Shown: piece after piece, positions 24,362 through 35,995 of the stretch
How positions within the stretch are numbered: position 1 is the first letter of the stretch
How the letters are laid out: each line of letters opens with the position of its first letter
From: Adenophora triphylla var. japonica
Taxonomy: Eukaryota; Streptophyta; Magnoliopsida; Asterales; Campanulaceae
Direction: 5' to 3'
Length of the DNA: 64,000 nt
Assembly: GCA_022495995.1 (NCBI GenBank)
Contig: JAFEMH010005415.1
Span: forward strand, 62,001-126,000
The notes under the pieces: generated by a model
Databases searched by the model: none
Told to the model about the DNA's origin: nothing
The model's input: only the letters and a program-made list of their open reading frames with translations
Translations under genes and position numbers: made by a program

Positions 24362-27038
24362 TTCACTCCCCCTTAAAGAAAAATTCATCCCGAATTTTTA
24401 AACATACTTACCTGAATACTCAAATGATCACAAATCTCTCACGCCTCTCGGATTCCCGCAACCCAAGGGCTTCCCCCCAATAATATGATTTTTCCACAAA
24501 TTTCCATAACCCGAATATTCTAGGTTTTCCATTCCCGGATTTGATTCTAATACCACTCAATGGTTCTTCCACATAAGTTAGACCAACATGAATAGCCTCG
24601 ATCGAAAAACTCAACGCAAGGAAATGGTTATAAGGACTCTTCTCCACTGCAATGCTGCATACAGCGTCACTTCAATGCTAGCCTGATAACTGTTACAATA
24701 TGCAACTTCAACTAAGGTTACACGAACTTCTCGAAGTAAATGAAAGTCCATCGGATGCTCACATCACCCATTCTCAAGATTCTAGATAGTTCTCTCTGCC
24801 TGTCTGCCCAATCCATCCGGAGATATAACGCACATCTGAAGGCATCTGGACGTCCCAAAGTCTCGTACTCAATCTTTCCACAACCACAATATGAATCTCG
24901 CATCTTGATCTGATATAATATAGTGATTAATACTCCGTAGAATCGACCAACTCTCTCGCCCATACTATCAGGTTAACTCTCCCTTTTCGTAGTTTATTCC
25001 TCTTGATGTAAATGAGCCAACTCTGATCAATAGATCCACTATTACTCGAAGGTGTCTCATATCTTCAATGTCGTGGGTAGTCCCGTTATAAAATCCATCA
25101 CAATGTCTTCTTTATTCTCATTCCTCTAACCTTCTTCAATGCTGGATACATCTACAAACCCCTCGAATACATCGCAATTCTCAAGTTATGGTCTTCCTCT
25201 AAAATGTCTCTTATTCACTTGTGAATATAGTACACCACTTCTGTCGTTGAAGGTTAATATTACATCAGTCTTTAATACAATATCTTCAATCCTTCCATCT
25301 CAAAATGGTCAGATAATTCCCTCAATTCCGAATCATTTGTTGAACTTCCATAGAATCTTCATACCGGATAGGGTAGCTCGAACATTCGCAATTAATATCT
25401 CATCTCGTAATTCGCAGGATGGCAATATTGATAAGAAAGTCTTTTAGCTAATCGTCTCTGCAACCACAGTAGTCTTCTCGGATGATATGTAATAACGCAA
25501 ATAAGTCTTTTAATAACTCCAACAATTTCTCCACCTGTTGTTCAATCCACTCTGATACATAATACTTCAACTCTGATGATTTGCACAATCTCAATTTTAA
25601 CTTCATGCAAAGGATGTTTCCTCTTAAGTAACACAAAATAGTCGTAATCCCTTCCACGCTTCCGCTGCGCCACTGATTCCTCAAGCATAAGTTATCGCCT
25701 TCCCAGTCTGTATAAAGCACAACCCAAATCCTTCTGTTGACGCGTACATGAAAACTACAAGTTCACATCCATCAAGTAGGGTAAAGGTCAAAACTGTAGT
25801 CAATCCATCTTCCATTCTGCAAAGTTGATTTCACACTTTAACATTTCATATAAACGATACTTTCTTCGAAATTCATTTAGTCACTGGTGTTACAATGCTC
25901 AGAATCCATCAATACTCTTCTGATAATAACCTGTCAAACCAAGATAACAACGGAGTTCTAACACTGTCGAAGGTTGTCCCATCTGACCATGGTCTCAATC
26001 CTCGAAAAGTAATAACAGTCACCGAGCTTGACACTACAAGTCCCAAATTTAAAATCTTCTCGGGCCATTACTCACTCTTACTGAATTTCACAAACAATTT
26101 GATTCTCACGACGTTAGATAACATTACTTGCACATGATTTCATAATCTTTTCATAACTCCAAATAAACAAGGATAACATTCAACAAGATTACCACAAATA
26201 TATCAAACTCAGGTTTTAACCTCTACACATCATATTTACGACACAGCCAATGCCCTTCTATAAGGGGTTTTGGATATGGCCAACCACCCTGTCTTTCAAT
26301 CCATAAGGAATTCTATCGCCCTAACCGGCGGCATGCACTATTCTGATAAAAACACTTTACCAATTCTTTTACCAACATTACATGAGGTAATTCAGGTGAC
26401 CTTTACTCACTTCTAATACATAATCCCATTTAACTCTCATATTATTTAAACTATACTTATTGACATTTAATGCATATATGACATAAATATCAATTAATAA
26501 CTTATCCGTCTCAACTAAACACAGAGGCAATTCAACCATAGATAAGGAGACTCGCTTCTTGCGACAGTCCTCCCCAACCACAACAACTACTTAACCAATT
26601 CAGGTCAAGTATAACAATAATCGCGGATTGGTATATCTACCACATCCACTGGCAATACATGCCCACATAATCACGTCATAACCATGATAATCCAGGATGA
26701 TTCGAGGTACTCTCCTATAGGAGTAGACACCTCCAGCACATAAGGCAACTCTGAGGCAAATTATGCAAACAAAAGCAGAAATACAATGCCACATAATAAT
26801 GAGGTGAACGGGGATTCATACAAGTATTGCCCCTACTTCTCGAGACAGTAATATACTTCTAATGACAGCGGAGGAATCTATCTCTCCATATTACTCACGT
26901 TTTCTTAATCTCTTGGGGTCATTACTATTTTCTGCCATTGAACAAATTTCTGCACTAAACACTCGTCGTCAGGTATCACACACTCCCCATTAGACTAGAC
27001 TTCTACCCTTGACTTCTAACCTTAGCTCTGATACCAAC
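24362..27038 (-). mobile_element. Internal region B (copy of region A)
   Basis: PBS at 27025-27036, PPT complement of 24362-24374. By eye it is almost identical to region A apart from a few indels (for example near 25675-25690) and substitutions. It carries the same decayed pol fragments, so the decay predates the duplication or the family's last amplification. Confidence 0.8.
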
Positions 27039-30000
27039 TGTGGGGCCCTCCCCAACCCCGGGACCTATTAACTCGTGTCCCAGCTGGAGAGTCCCCAAAC
27101 CACCACCTAATTAATTAAAAATTTTCATTTAAATAATTTAAGAGTGGAATAAACTTTTGAAAACCAAACTATAACCTGTTTTAATTTACAATATTTCATT
27201 GAAAATATTTATAAAACTTTATACATACTTCTTTTTCTCAATATAATAATAACCACACTTATTCCCAACTCCCAAATAGTACGCATACCCTGACACCCAT
27301 AAGACGGTCCAACTCCTTTCCGGCCTCACCGGTCTGGTCTATCTGTCTCAGCTGAAACTAAAAAAATTAAAGGGAGAAGGGGTGAGAAAGAATCTCAGTA
27401 AGCTATTATGCATGCAACAAGATGCCAAATAAGATGCAACACGTAAACAAGTTATTCAACATCATATTTGGAATACGATAAACACATTACGTTACCTGAC
27501 CTTACCTTTTCCCGTCTGAACAATAAGTCGTACTACATGGGTATGGGCATACATCCTCATGGGAACCCATCCTCTATATGTGTGAACGGCTTAGGCCTAT
27601 TCACGCCTTACAAGACCCATTTTTCAGGAAATCATGTAAGGTATCAGTGTCCTATGAACTGCTTAGGCATATCCATAGTAACTGAGCCCCAAACTGTGGC
27701 CACAGTGGGGTGGAAACGGACACAAGTATAATGAAACCCGAGCACCTTATGTTACAACTTCTCATAAGTGGTCGTATTCCATTATAGCCCCGAGATATCT
27801 GCTGATATTAACATAATCATAATCACATTCAAGCACATAACAGTTACTTGAAGTCAAATCCACCCAATAGGATATCAATATATAAAATATGGTACAATTA
27901 CTCATGTTGAACAGTATAGAACATGGTACAATTACTCATGTTGAACAGTATAAAACATGGTACAATTACTCATGTTGAACATCTCAATTAGTGTAACATA
28001 TATATAAACACTAATGAGTCAATATAATCCACGTATGGCATGTATGCTCATAAACAATACAATGATGACGTTTATCAGTTATTTCACGCACCAATTCAAT
28101 CTATAAACATTTATAGATGAGCACGTAGAGGTACAATGACAAACGATTAACCTTACGCGTTCATAATACCACATTGCACAACTTATACACAAGTTCCATA
28201 ATCCAATAACAAGTGTTTATAACTTTGGTTACCAATTTACCATGGGTCTCAACCCTTTTCAAGAAAAGATTTAAGGACCTTCTCATTATCATTTTGATCT
28301 ATTTAAAACACTGTTGTAAAGTATTAACGTTGCTCTAGGATTATAGTTAAAGAAGGATCAAATCCCAATTAAATTGCTTAGGTTCCAATTGGCTTGAAAT
28401 TCATACTCTGAATCAGTCCTGGGCACGACTCGTGTCTCAGGGCACGACTCGTGCCCATTTACCCCCAGCCAGAGTCATGCGTCCCCCTTCAAGGCACGAC
28501 TTGATTTTCCCAGGTCACGACTCGTGCTCTAGGGCACGAGTCGTGCCCTTACCCAAAAATGGTTTTGATGTTCACATCAGCTCCATCCAAACCCAAAACC
28601 CAATTTTTCCACTTCACCAAGCTGAGCCCAAACAACCCAAAACCAGCCATATACTCACTTCAACACAAAACAACACTCAATTCATGCCATAATACATCTA
28701 TTTCCCATTTATCCCTTGACAATTCAACTATTCCATTGCCCTTTTCATGTTTATCAACCTTAAGCCTTTTCTAACCATTTCTCAAGCCAAGAAAATTAAC
28801 CACCAAGTTCTGAACATGGTTAACAATACATCTCAAGATCATTTAACTTCATATGATAATTCCCACTGAACAAAAATGATTCTAGACTTCCCAACCGCCA
28901 TTGAAACACAACTTCATCAATTCCAACCCAATTCCTATGGCCATGATACCTAAATTTTCCCCTTTCAACCCAACTCATTTTCTTTCCCTTTCAAGCACCC
29001 CAATAAATGTTCAACCCTTCACAAAGTTCATTTATAACACATAATATCAGGTTTTATATAAAATCCTTCCGGTTTAATTCCAAAGCCATATTAATTAACC
29101 AACCGTTATAACAACCATGTATCTTGCCTAATACCTCTTATACCATACATATATATAATCACTTATAACAACCATTCTACTTCTATCCATTTTTATTTAC
29201 CACTTCCTCATTTTAATCCTACCAATTTAAATCAAAAAGTATAGTATCCTTTTTCAATTAAACCACCCCTTTTAAACAACCCTTTCCTTTACCAACCCAA
29301 TCAAAATATTTCTTCATCTCCAAACTAATTTTTTTATCCTTCCAAGGCCAATCAAATAAAAAATTTATCGATAATTATCTACATGGGAATAACAACATCA
29401 TATAACATATCAAACAACAACTTTACAAACTTAGCCATTAACCCTCTTTTCAACCCTTTACTCTACTACTTTCCAACACCTTATTTTAACATTTCAAAAC
29501 CCAATTTAATTATGTCCCAACTAACTTTCTTTCATAAAAAAAACCCAAAATAATTTATTAAAAATATCAAGAATCAATTAATTCACCATAATATCCATTT
29601 TGACATAACATGAATAATTATTAGAAAGAAATCATAATAACTTATCCAAAAATATGCCGAAATGAAAAGAGAATCTGATCGGCTCTAATTGTTCTCCTCG
29701 GCTTCCTGATCGCTCCGCCGCAATCGAATCGTAAATCGGACTAACGGTTGATTTTCTAGATTTTTTGAAAAATATTTTGAAACGAAGAAAATACTTTCTT
29801 TCTTTCTCTCTTCCTCACGTCGGCTGGTTACTGATTTTTTTTTTCATAAAATTCATGGAGTGGAATTATGTGGAAGGGTGAAGAAGGAGTGGTATATATA
29901 TAAATCAATTTTACAATTTAGCCCTCCAAACTTTAGGTTATTTTGAACAACTACCTTAAGTTTCCAATTACACCTAGACCCCCTCAACTTTTGTAAAGCT

Positions 30001-30268
30001 TATTATTTAATATTTTTAATATTATAACTTTACTACAAAATTCTTTTTTATTCCATTTAAACATTAAGTAATTAAAATTAATTTATTAACACACTTAAAA
30101 TATCACACAATTTATTAACATAACTAAGATGTCAAATAATTTATTAAAATGTGAAAACTAACATATAAAAATCCCACTTATTATGAAATGCAACTAATAA
30201 AATGCAACGGCCCCGCTCCACGTGCCCAACACGTGAGTAAAATGGTGCCTAGGTTTCGGATCGTGACA
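27039..30268 (-). repeat. LTR 3 of the tandem element (3230 bp)
   Basis: Same termini as the other LTRs. It lacks about 40 bp present in LTR 1 and LTR 2 (between the ACGAAGAAA and ACTTTCTTTC words near 29785). Palindrome cluster at 28421-28546. Followed by TSD CTTAG at 30269-30273. Confidence 0.95.
28421..28546. repeat. CACGA[C/G]TCGTG cluster, LTR 3
   Basis: Third copy of the LTR palindrome cluster. Confidence 0.9.
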
Positions 30269-30273
30269 CTTAG

Positions 30274-31084
30274 CATAGCCGAGATGGCTTTCATGTCTCC
30301 TAAATATTCATTAATAAAGGGGTCCAAGGGAAGACGAAGTCCCTGTTGAAATTATTTGAAGTAAAAGTGGACTTGGTTCAAGTCATAATAGAGCATGTCC
30401 CTCTCTCTCTCGTTCTCAAAGGTCGGACGGCCGACATACATCACTTATACTCCTCCCTCGACACTCCATACTTCGAGTGTAGCACCTCTAACATTGGGTC
30501 CCCGGCCCTAACTGGCTTTGGCCTGGGATGGATAGCTCTACCTCGGCCTCCTCTACCTTGGCCGTCTCTCCCTCGTCCTTTTACTTGTTCTCCCTCAACG
30601 AAGGCGTCAACAATATTGGTTGACGACGAGGGACCACTAGTGTTGGCTTCACTCCCTCTTCCCGTCATATCTGCAAAAAGTCGAGGAACAATAATCAATA
30701 AAATCGTCCAAGGCATCAAGACGGGGAAGAGGAAGATCGCCCCTCCTCGTCATTTACAATAAGGTCGAGGAGGGAGCCTTACCACTCAAACGAGGACGGT
30801 CAAGATGATCTGACGCTAGGTAAAACAAATTGATATGTTCAATCATCTCGGCCCTGCTTTGGAATATTATTATGCTTGGGGACATTGAATCAACCCTGTC
30901 TATTCGATCTCATCTTGCTTGGATACTGGATGTACATTCTCGAACATCCATACCGTGTCAACATTTCCCCAATCTCCATCAAATTCACCAACAACCATGA
31001 CCCTCTCTCCCTTCGGTAAACCCTAAGGTTACCTTTGTGGTAGCCATGGACGAAACGAGGGCTATGGTCCCATGAACGAGCCAT
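30274..31084 (-). pseudogene. Tat-1 antisense gene, 5' part
   Basis: The minus-strand start at 31084 reads MARSWDHSP; the Tat-2 protein also starts MAR. Downstream are a low-complexity Ser/Gly segment (TGRGSEANTSGPSSS, near 30650) and GLRLPLDPFINEYL (near 30300-30340). The latter matches Tat-2 GLRIPVDPFISLVL. It runs straight into the CTTAG duplication and resumes at 15145 beyond the triple-LTR insertion. Stops at several places show decay. Function unknown; the domain resembles the plant 'putative gypsy type transposon' family. Confidence 0.6.
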
Positions 31085-31396
31085 TTCTACAACGAGACGA
31101 AGGGTTCAAGAATTTTATCAAGGCAAGAAACTCAAGAAAAGCTTCGTGGGTTCAACAATGGCGATTTTGAAAATAAAAATCACCAAAACCCTAGAAAATG
31201 CAATCTAAAGACAGAAATCACAATGGGAGAAGAAATTATACCTGTTGTTGTTGAAGATTGATGAAAACAGATGGTCAAGCAAGCATTTATGACGAATCTA
31301 GGCAACTCAAAGCTCAAGAACACGAAGGATTTTGAATCTTGATGTTCGCTCTCAAGTTATTGAAGATGATAAAAGTTGAAATTGAAGAGGAAACTT
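31085..31396 (-). other. Tat-1 antisense leader with candidate intron donor
   Basis: On the minus strand, CAACAACAG|GTATAATTTC gives a good splice donor (intron would start at 31241). T-rich sequence ending TTTCTGTCTTTAG follows. Tat-2 has a donor CAG|GTATTC at the equivalent place. No other coding signal. Confidence 0.4.
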
Positions 31397-31405
31397 GTTT
31401 ATATA
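31397..31405 (-). promoter_or_regulatory. Candidate TATA box of the Tat-1 antisense gene
   Basis: TATATAAAC on the minus strand, about 317 bp before the antisense ATG and 263 bp from the 3' LTR start. Tat-2 has TTATAAATA 271 bp from its LTR. Confidence 0.45.
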
Positions 31406-31663
31406 CTCACACAAATGGGTCAGATCCACATCAAAACGGGTCCAATCGGGTACGGCGCCCCAAGAATTTAATGCGTTGGTCGTTTCCAAGACGTGTGTCA
31501 GGCCTAGTGGACCACGCCTCATCTTTGTACTAGTAATCGGCGGATAATGGAGCGACACACATTTGAAGCAACATTGCCACGTGACGCTTGTTCGTATTCT
31601 CATAGCCGAGGACGAGATCACTTTCTCCTCGTCATAAGCCGAGTTAGAAAGTCGGGGGACCAC
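31406..31663 (+). other. Tat-1 pre-LTR region and PPT
   Basis: Upstream region of the antisense gene and end of the sense element. The purine tract GAAAGTCGGGGGACCAC ends at 31663, immediately before the LTR. Tat-2 has GAAATTGGGGGCTAC in the same place. Confidence 0.7.
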
Positions 31664-32431
31664 TGAACAGTATAAACCGAGATACGAACATGGGCTTGTC
31701 CGGGCAAGGCCCAAGTGAATTGGACCCTAAACATAATTCATCAGTCTCTGCTATGAGGGAATGTTTGGGCTTCCTCGTCTCTCCATCTCGTCTTTTATAA
31801 GGCTGACATGGGCTCAGTAGACAAGCATAAACAAGGCCCAACTCAAAGTGCCGAGGAGACCTCCCTCGTAGGCCGAGATTATCCCCCTTTGAGGACGAGG
31901 TGCCTTCCTCGGCCATGACGTCATCACAGCGGGCTCACTTATCTATCATCCCTTCCCCGGCTCATCGTGGCCGAGATGGCCATGTATGACGTGGAAGGGA
32001 GCATCTCAATATTCCGACATATTGTAGCTTATGCAGTCCTATCCCAACAAGGATACTAAGCAGTTGTAATTTTATTAGGATTGTAACCACCACCTATATC
32101 AATTCAAGTCAAATAAGGACTCTCCAACAGATATAATTCTCCTACGATTGTATCTTATCTCTTTACAGTTCAAGTTCAACATGGATTCTACATATCCATC
32201 CCTATAAATACAAGCCATTATTTCCATATTTTGGTACGTTATCTCTTTGACTCGAAGCTCTGTCAATTGATTTCTCTATACACAAACCGTGAACTTACTC
32301 TCACGCCGGAGGGCATTCGCCTGTGAAGCCCCGGCTTAGTTTACGTTTTCTGTCTTGTTTTTAGACTATTCAATCACCGAAATACAACCGACCGCTGAAT
32401 TTGAGCTGATTTGATCTTTTTGACAGCATCA
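31664..32431 (+). repeat. Tat-1 3' LTR (768 bp)
   Basis: It starts TGAACAG after the PPT and ends GACAGCATCA. The Tat-2 LTR starts TGAAGTG, ends GTAGCATCA and is 778 bp. TATAAATA at 32203-32210 is the likely core promoter. A GC-rich hairpin-forming block (TCACGCCGGAGGG, 32301-32313, ending CCCCGGCTTAG) lies about 98 bp downstream. The partner 5' LTR is not in the window. Confidence 0.8.
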
Positions 32432-32692
32432 GATAATTTTGAGGGATTATATGCCCTTAAGTAAATTATCAATCAACATATTTATTGTCTTATTAATAAG
32501 ATGATTAGATTGATATTGGTATTTAACTAAAATTTACTTACATTAACTATATAAAAATAATGTAAAATATCTATAGTATAAAATAAACCCCCCTTTTGAA
32601 CAGTAGTATGAACAGTTACATGAGCGGAATTTTTCATTTTGCCCTCACTATTTTGTTCCTTTTTCATTTTGTCCTTAAATTTTTTTTTTAAA

Positions 32693-32726
<34 letters not shown>

Positions 32727-32815
32727 CAAAAACGTGATCTTGAACACGGGCTTAGGCTAGTTTATTCATATAATTGGAGTATAGTATAACCCTTTAGCGA
32801 ATGAGAGCAGAAATA
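32432..32815. other. Intergenic, poly-A tract
   Basis: AT-rich; a run of about 28 A lies at 32699-32726. No gene or element ends identified. Confidence 0.5.
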
Positions 32816-32820
32816 TCCTC

Positions 32821-33463
32821 TGTTAGGATTTTGGTCCCAACCACAATTGCTAGGTTGATAAAGACGCAAGCACAAAATAACAATAATAGCAAGAACAAAA
32901 TTAATACGAAACAAAATTGAATAACAATGAACACAAGAGATTTACGTGGTTCACCAACTTGGCTACGTCCACGGGCGACGGAGAATCAAACCACTATAAT
33001 CAAGAAGAGTACAAAGAGAATCAAGGTGAAAACCTTTCACACAATCTCACAATCTCTCACAATAGTAAATAAATTAAGCTTGTTTCTCTCTCTCTCAAGT
33101 TCACGGCACAAGGTAGGAACGAAGACAAATAAACATATTTATATGGCAAGACAAAGACACGTTCTGAACCCTAACCAAAAAGCCCAGCCCGTCACAGCAA
33201 TCCGTCGTGACGTGCCAGCCCCATCACAACCAGGCGCCCGCCTGGGAAGGACTCCAAACGACGCCAACACACGGCACGCGAAGCGCCCGCCTCAGCCATG
33301 ATCAAGCGCCGCCTGCCACCTCCAAGACCCGCGGCTTCGGACGTTTCAGCGTCGCCTCACCCAGTGGGGCGCCGCCTCAGATCGGGACCCAACATACGCA
33401 CACCTGCAACCTTGCAGCCTTGCCCAAATCCAATTTGCCAAACAATTGTGAGTCACCCCAACA
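32821..33463 (-). repeat. Copia 3' LTR (left)
   Basis: 643 bp. The first about 350 bp are near-identical to the right LTR. The GC-rich stretch at about 33170-33420 is strongly diverged with many indels, and the last 45 bp are again identical. Confidence 0.9.
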
Positions 33464-33543
33464 ATTCCACCTTGACGAACAATCCCGAAACAAGCTATCT
33501 CCAAGAGAACATCTCTATCTCCGCCGCCACGCCCCAAAGGGCA

Positions 33544-34512
33544 TCAATGACTAGTAACACCCACTAAGTCCAAGAACTTCTTGAACTTAGCAATCGAAAC
33601 CTTCGAACCCGGCTTTGTCAACATGACCGCCTCCGTTGTAGTCATAACATACCCAATACAACCATCACTGTTCTTGCCATACACAATGCACACACAAGCA
33701 TTTGAATACGGAACCCGTGACACATCATCTTTAGACTTGGGACTATCTAAAGAATATAACCATTTCACCCGGTAAGCACCATTGATATCTATCGCAGCCA
33801 CAAGAATGCCATCGACATAAACAAGATAATCCAATGTGCCATCACTACAAACCATCAAGTAAACACAACAATCATATCCACTACTAGCGTAGCTACAGTA
33901 GGTACCAATAAAAGTGTCGAACCTTTTATACCACTGTCGAGTTGACTGCTCCAAATCATACAAGGACCTCTCTAACAGGCAAACATGATCCTTACCCTCG
34001 ACAACAAAAATAAACCCTTCAGGCCGGCGCATGTAGATCTCCACCTTGAGCAATAGATCTCGCATCGCCACAATGCTCAACAAGTTGTGAATAGATAAGT
34101 GTCTAACAACCAGTGAAATTATTCCATTGTAGTCTCCTTTGAATTTGTAGACCCACTTGCGGCTGACTAATTCCTTCTTTGGTGGAGGTCTAACAAATTC
34201 CCATGTCTGACTTTCATTAAGAGATACCATCTCTTCATTTACAACGACCGACCACATAGCAGATTTATCACACGATATATATTCATTGAAAGAAATCAAT
34301 TTATGCATACTTACTTTTCTCGCAGCGGACAATGCATAAGCCACCATCTCCTCCAAACCATATTGAACTTTACCAAAAACAATGGTAGTCTCCACCTGTA
34401 TGTTGGTCTCCTCCTCTTGAACTGGAGCTTCAATTGGAGTCGCTTCATCAGACACATCATTTACATCTAAGTCAAGTTCCACCCCTTTTGAGTTATCTCC
34501 AACTAACTCCAC
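33544..34512 (-). pseudogene. Copia RT/RNase H remnant
   Basis: Open for about 322 codons on the minus strand. It shows the pre-RT linker, then WEFVRPPPKKELVSRKWVYK (RT start), EIYMRRPEGF, SLYDLEQSTRQWYKRF and YVDGILVAA. The usual block with the first catalytic Asp (between the VAMRDL and EIYM segments) is missing, and the YVDD box reads YVDG, so RT cannot be catalytic. RNase H is reduced to a few residues near the C-terminus. It remains open only because the deletions happen to be in frame. Confidence 0.85.
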
Positions 34513-34602
34513 CTGTTTGTATACCCGTTCTGCAGAACAATTCTTCTCTTGGAGACGCAGAGCAACATCTCTACCAATCAGGAACTTAGATGCAATAGGA
34601 TT

Positions 34603-35994
34603 TCATAACCGAAACCCACTCACTCCAGATAGTTCTGTCAATCCCTTCAAGCCAATGTGACCCAATGTCATGTCCCATGGTTGAGTAACCTCCGCCTCAA
34701 TCGTTGACCCCGTTGCAATAGATACATCACCAACAACCGTAGACCCAAGAAGCTTATACAATGTCCCCACCTTCTTTCCCTTCAATGCCACCAAGTCACC
34801 TTTAATAGCCGATAATTCGCCATTCGCAATGGATAAACTATACCCAAGGCTATCCAAGATACCTAGAGAAATCAGGTTCTTCTTCAGTTCAGGAACATAC
34901 CTGACATTCTGCAATTTCCGCACTACTCCATCAAACATCTTAACCTTAATAGCCCCAATACCAACAACCTTACATGCAGTATCATTCCCCAACAAAACTA
35001 CTCCACCAGCAGCCTTATATGAACAAAACCAAGCTCGATTGGGACTAATATGATAAGAACAGCCCGAATCCAAAATCCAACCATCACGAACTTCGGTACC
35101 CGGATCACAAGCAGTAAGTGCATCACAGTCACTGTCATCACTGGTGTTTTCAAGCACCACCCCAACTTCACCCTTGGCCTTAGCGGTTGTATCATTATCC
35201 CTTTTACCTCCTCGGTTAGGACAATTTCTCCGAATGTGTCCCTTCTCCTTGCAACCATGACATACCACATCTTTAAACCTTGAACTTGACTGACCCGAAT
35301 TCCTTGAATTCGATCCCTTCCCTGCCTTCTTACCGCCTTTAGCAATTAAACCCTCACCTTGAGATTCAGCACTTGGGGAAGTCAAGTGTGTCTCAATAAC
35401 CTCACGGCTTAATAAAGCGGTCTTGATCTCTTCCAAAGCAATCTCTTCCTTGCCATACAAAACTGTCTCGCGAAAGTGCATGTATTCCGAAGGTAGAGAA
35501 CATAGCAATTTAACCGCCAATTGCTCATCATCAATTTCGACATCGACATTCTTCAAGTCCATGACCAAGCCATCAAACTCATCAAGATGTTTCTCCAAGG
35601 ACTCACCCGTTTTGATTTTACACTCCTCGAGTTTCTTCAATAGTAGCAACCTGTTACTAACACTCTTAGTCATGTACAATTGCTCAAGCCTAAGCCAAAG
35701 CCCTGCCGCAGTCTTCTCTTCCACAACCTCTCTCAATATCTCATCTTTGAGACTCAATTGTAAGAGAGATAAAGCCTTCTCGTCCATGTCGTCAAACTGT
35801 GCATCCGTCAAGTTTGCCGATTTCTTCGCCTTCCCAAGCAAAGCCTTGACGCAATTTTTACCCACCAAGATTGCTCGCATCTTTACTTGCCATAGCCCAA
35901 AGTTAATCTTGCGATTAAACTTCTCAATCTCGTACTTCCTGCATATCGTTACTAATAAGCAATACAAGATCCACAAACCCGGCTCTGATACCAA
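34603..35994 (-). pseudogene. Copia gag-protease fragment
   Basis: A 463-codon frame. It begins inside the PBS without a sensible ATG; the gag core starts about KYEIEKFNRKINFGLWQVKM (near 35935). A UBN2-type gag domain follows, then the CCHC knuckle CHGCKEKGHIRRNC (near 35210-35250) and the protease site WILDSGCSYHI (near 35040-35075). The GAG-pre-integrase motif is near the end (MTLGHIGLKGLTELS). It stops at 34603, where integrase should begin; a deletion joins it to the pre-RT linker. Gag and protease could still be made. Confidence 0.85.
35982..35993 (-). other. Copia primer-binding site
   Basis: Minus-strand TGGTATCAGAGC, complementary to the initiator tRNA-Met 3' end, two bases from the 5' LTR. 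Confidence 0.9.
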
Positions 35995-35995
35995 T

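Larger units (their letters stand above)
15146..30268 (-). mobile_element. Tandem Tekay-like retrotransposon, three LTRs and two internal regions
   Basis: The order is LTR 15146-18414, internal 18415-21096, LTR 21097-24361, internal 24362-27038, LTR 27039-30268. The outer ends are TGTGGGG and GTGACA (TG...CA), with the duplication CTTAG on both sides, so the array arose from one insertion site. Each internal region has an initiator-Met PBS (complement of GCTCTGATACCA) and a purine tract at the opposite end, giving minus orientation. An LTR-int-LTR-int-LTR array is the expected product of unequal recombination between LTRs. The internals are only about 2.7 kb and carry decayed pol fragments, so the family is non-autonomous. 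Confidence 0.95.
3010..32431 (+). mobile_element. Tat-1: 5'-truncated Ty3/gypsy Tat-lineage element with nested insertions
   Basis: Plus-strand order is gag, protease, RT, RNase H, second (archaeal-type) RNase H, integrase, an antisense gene, PPT, 3' LTR. The dual RNase H and the antisense ORF between pol and the 3' LTR are hallmarks of the Tat lineage. The 5' LTR and leader are missing; homology starts at about 3010. Three insertions interrupt it: 4236-5940, 10878-13317 and 15146-30268. Without them about 10.1 kb of Tat sequence remains, consistent with the complete 13.5-kb relative at 48042-61545. It is defective: premature stops, frameshifts and an integrase deletion are described below. 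Confidence 0.85.

Noticed and set aside
15146..30268. Tandem gene cluster with a 5.94-kb unit
   Set aside because: PBS, PPT, TG...CA ends and an outer 5-bp duplication show LTR-internal alternation of one retrotransposon.
33581..33775. Plus-strand frames across the Copia and Tat antisense regions (also 57529-57909, 58296-58670)
   Set aside because: Shadows of well-supported minus-strand frames, without motifs.
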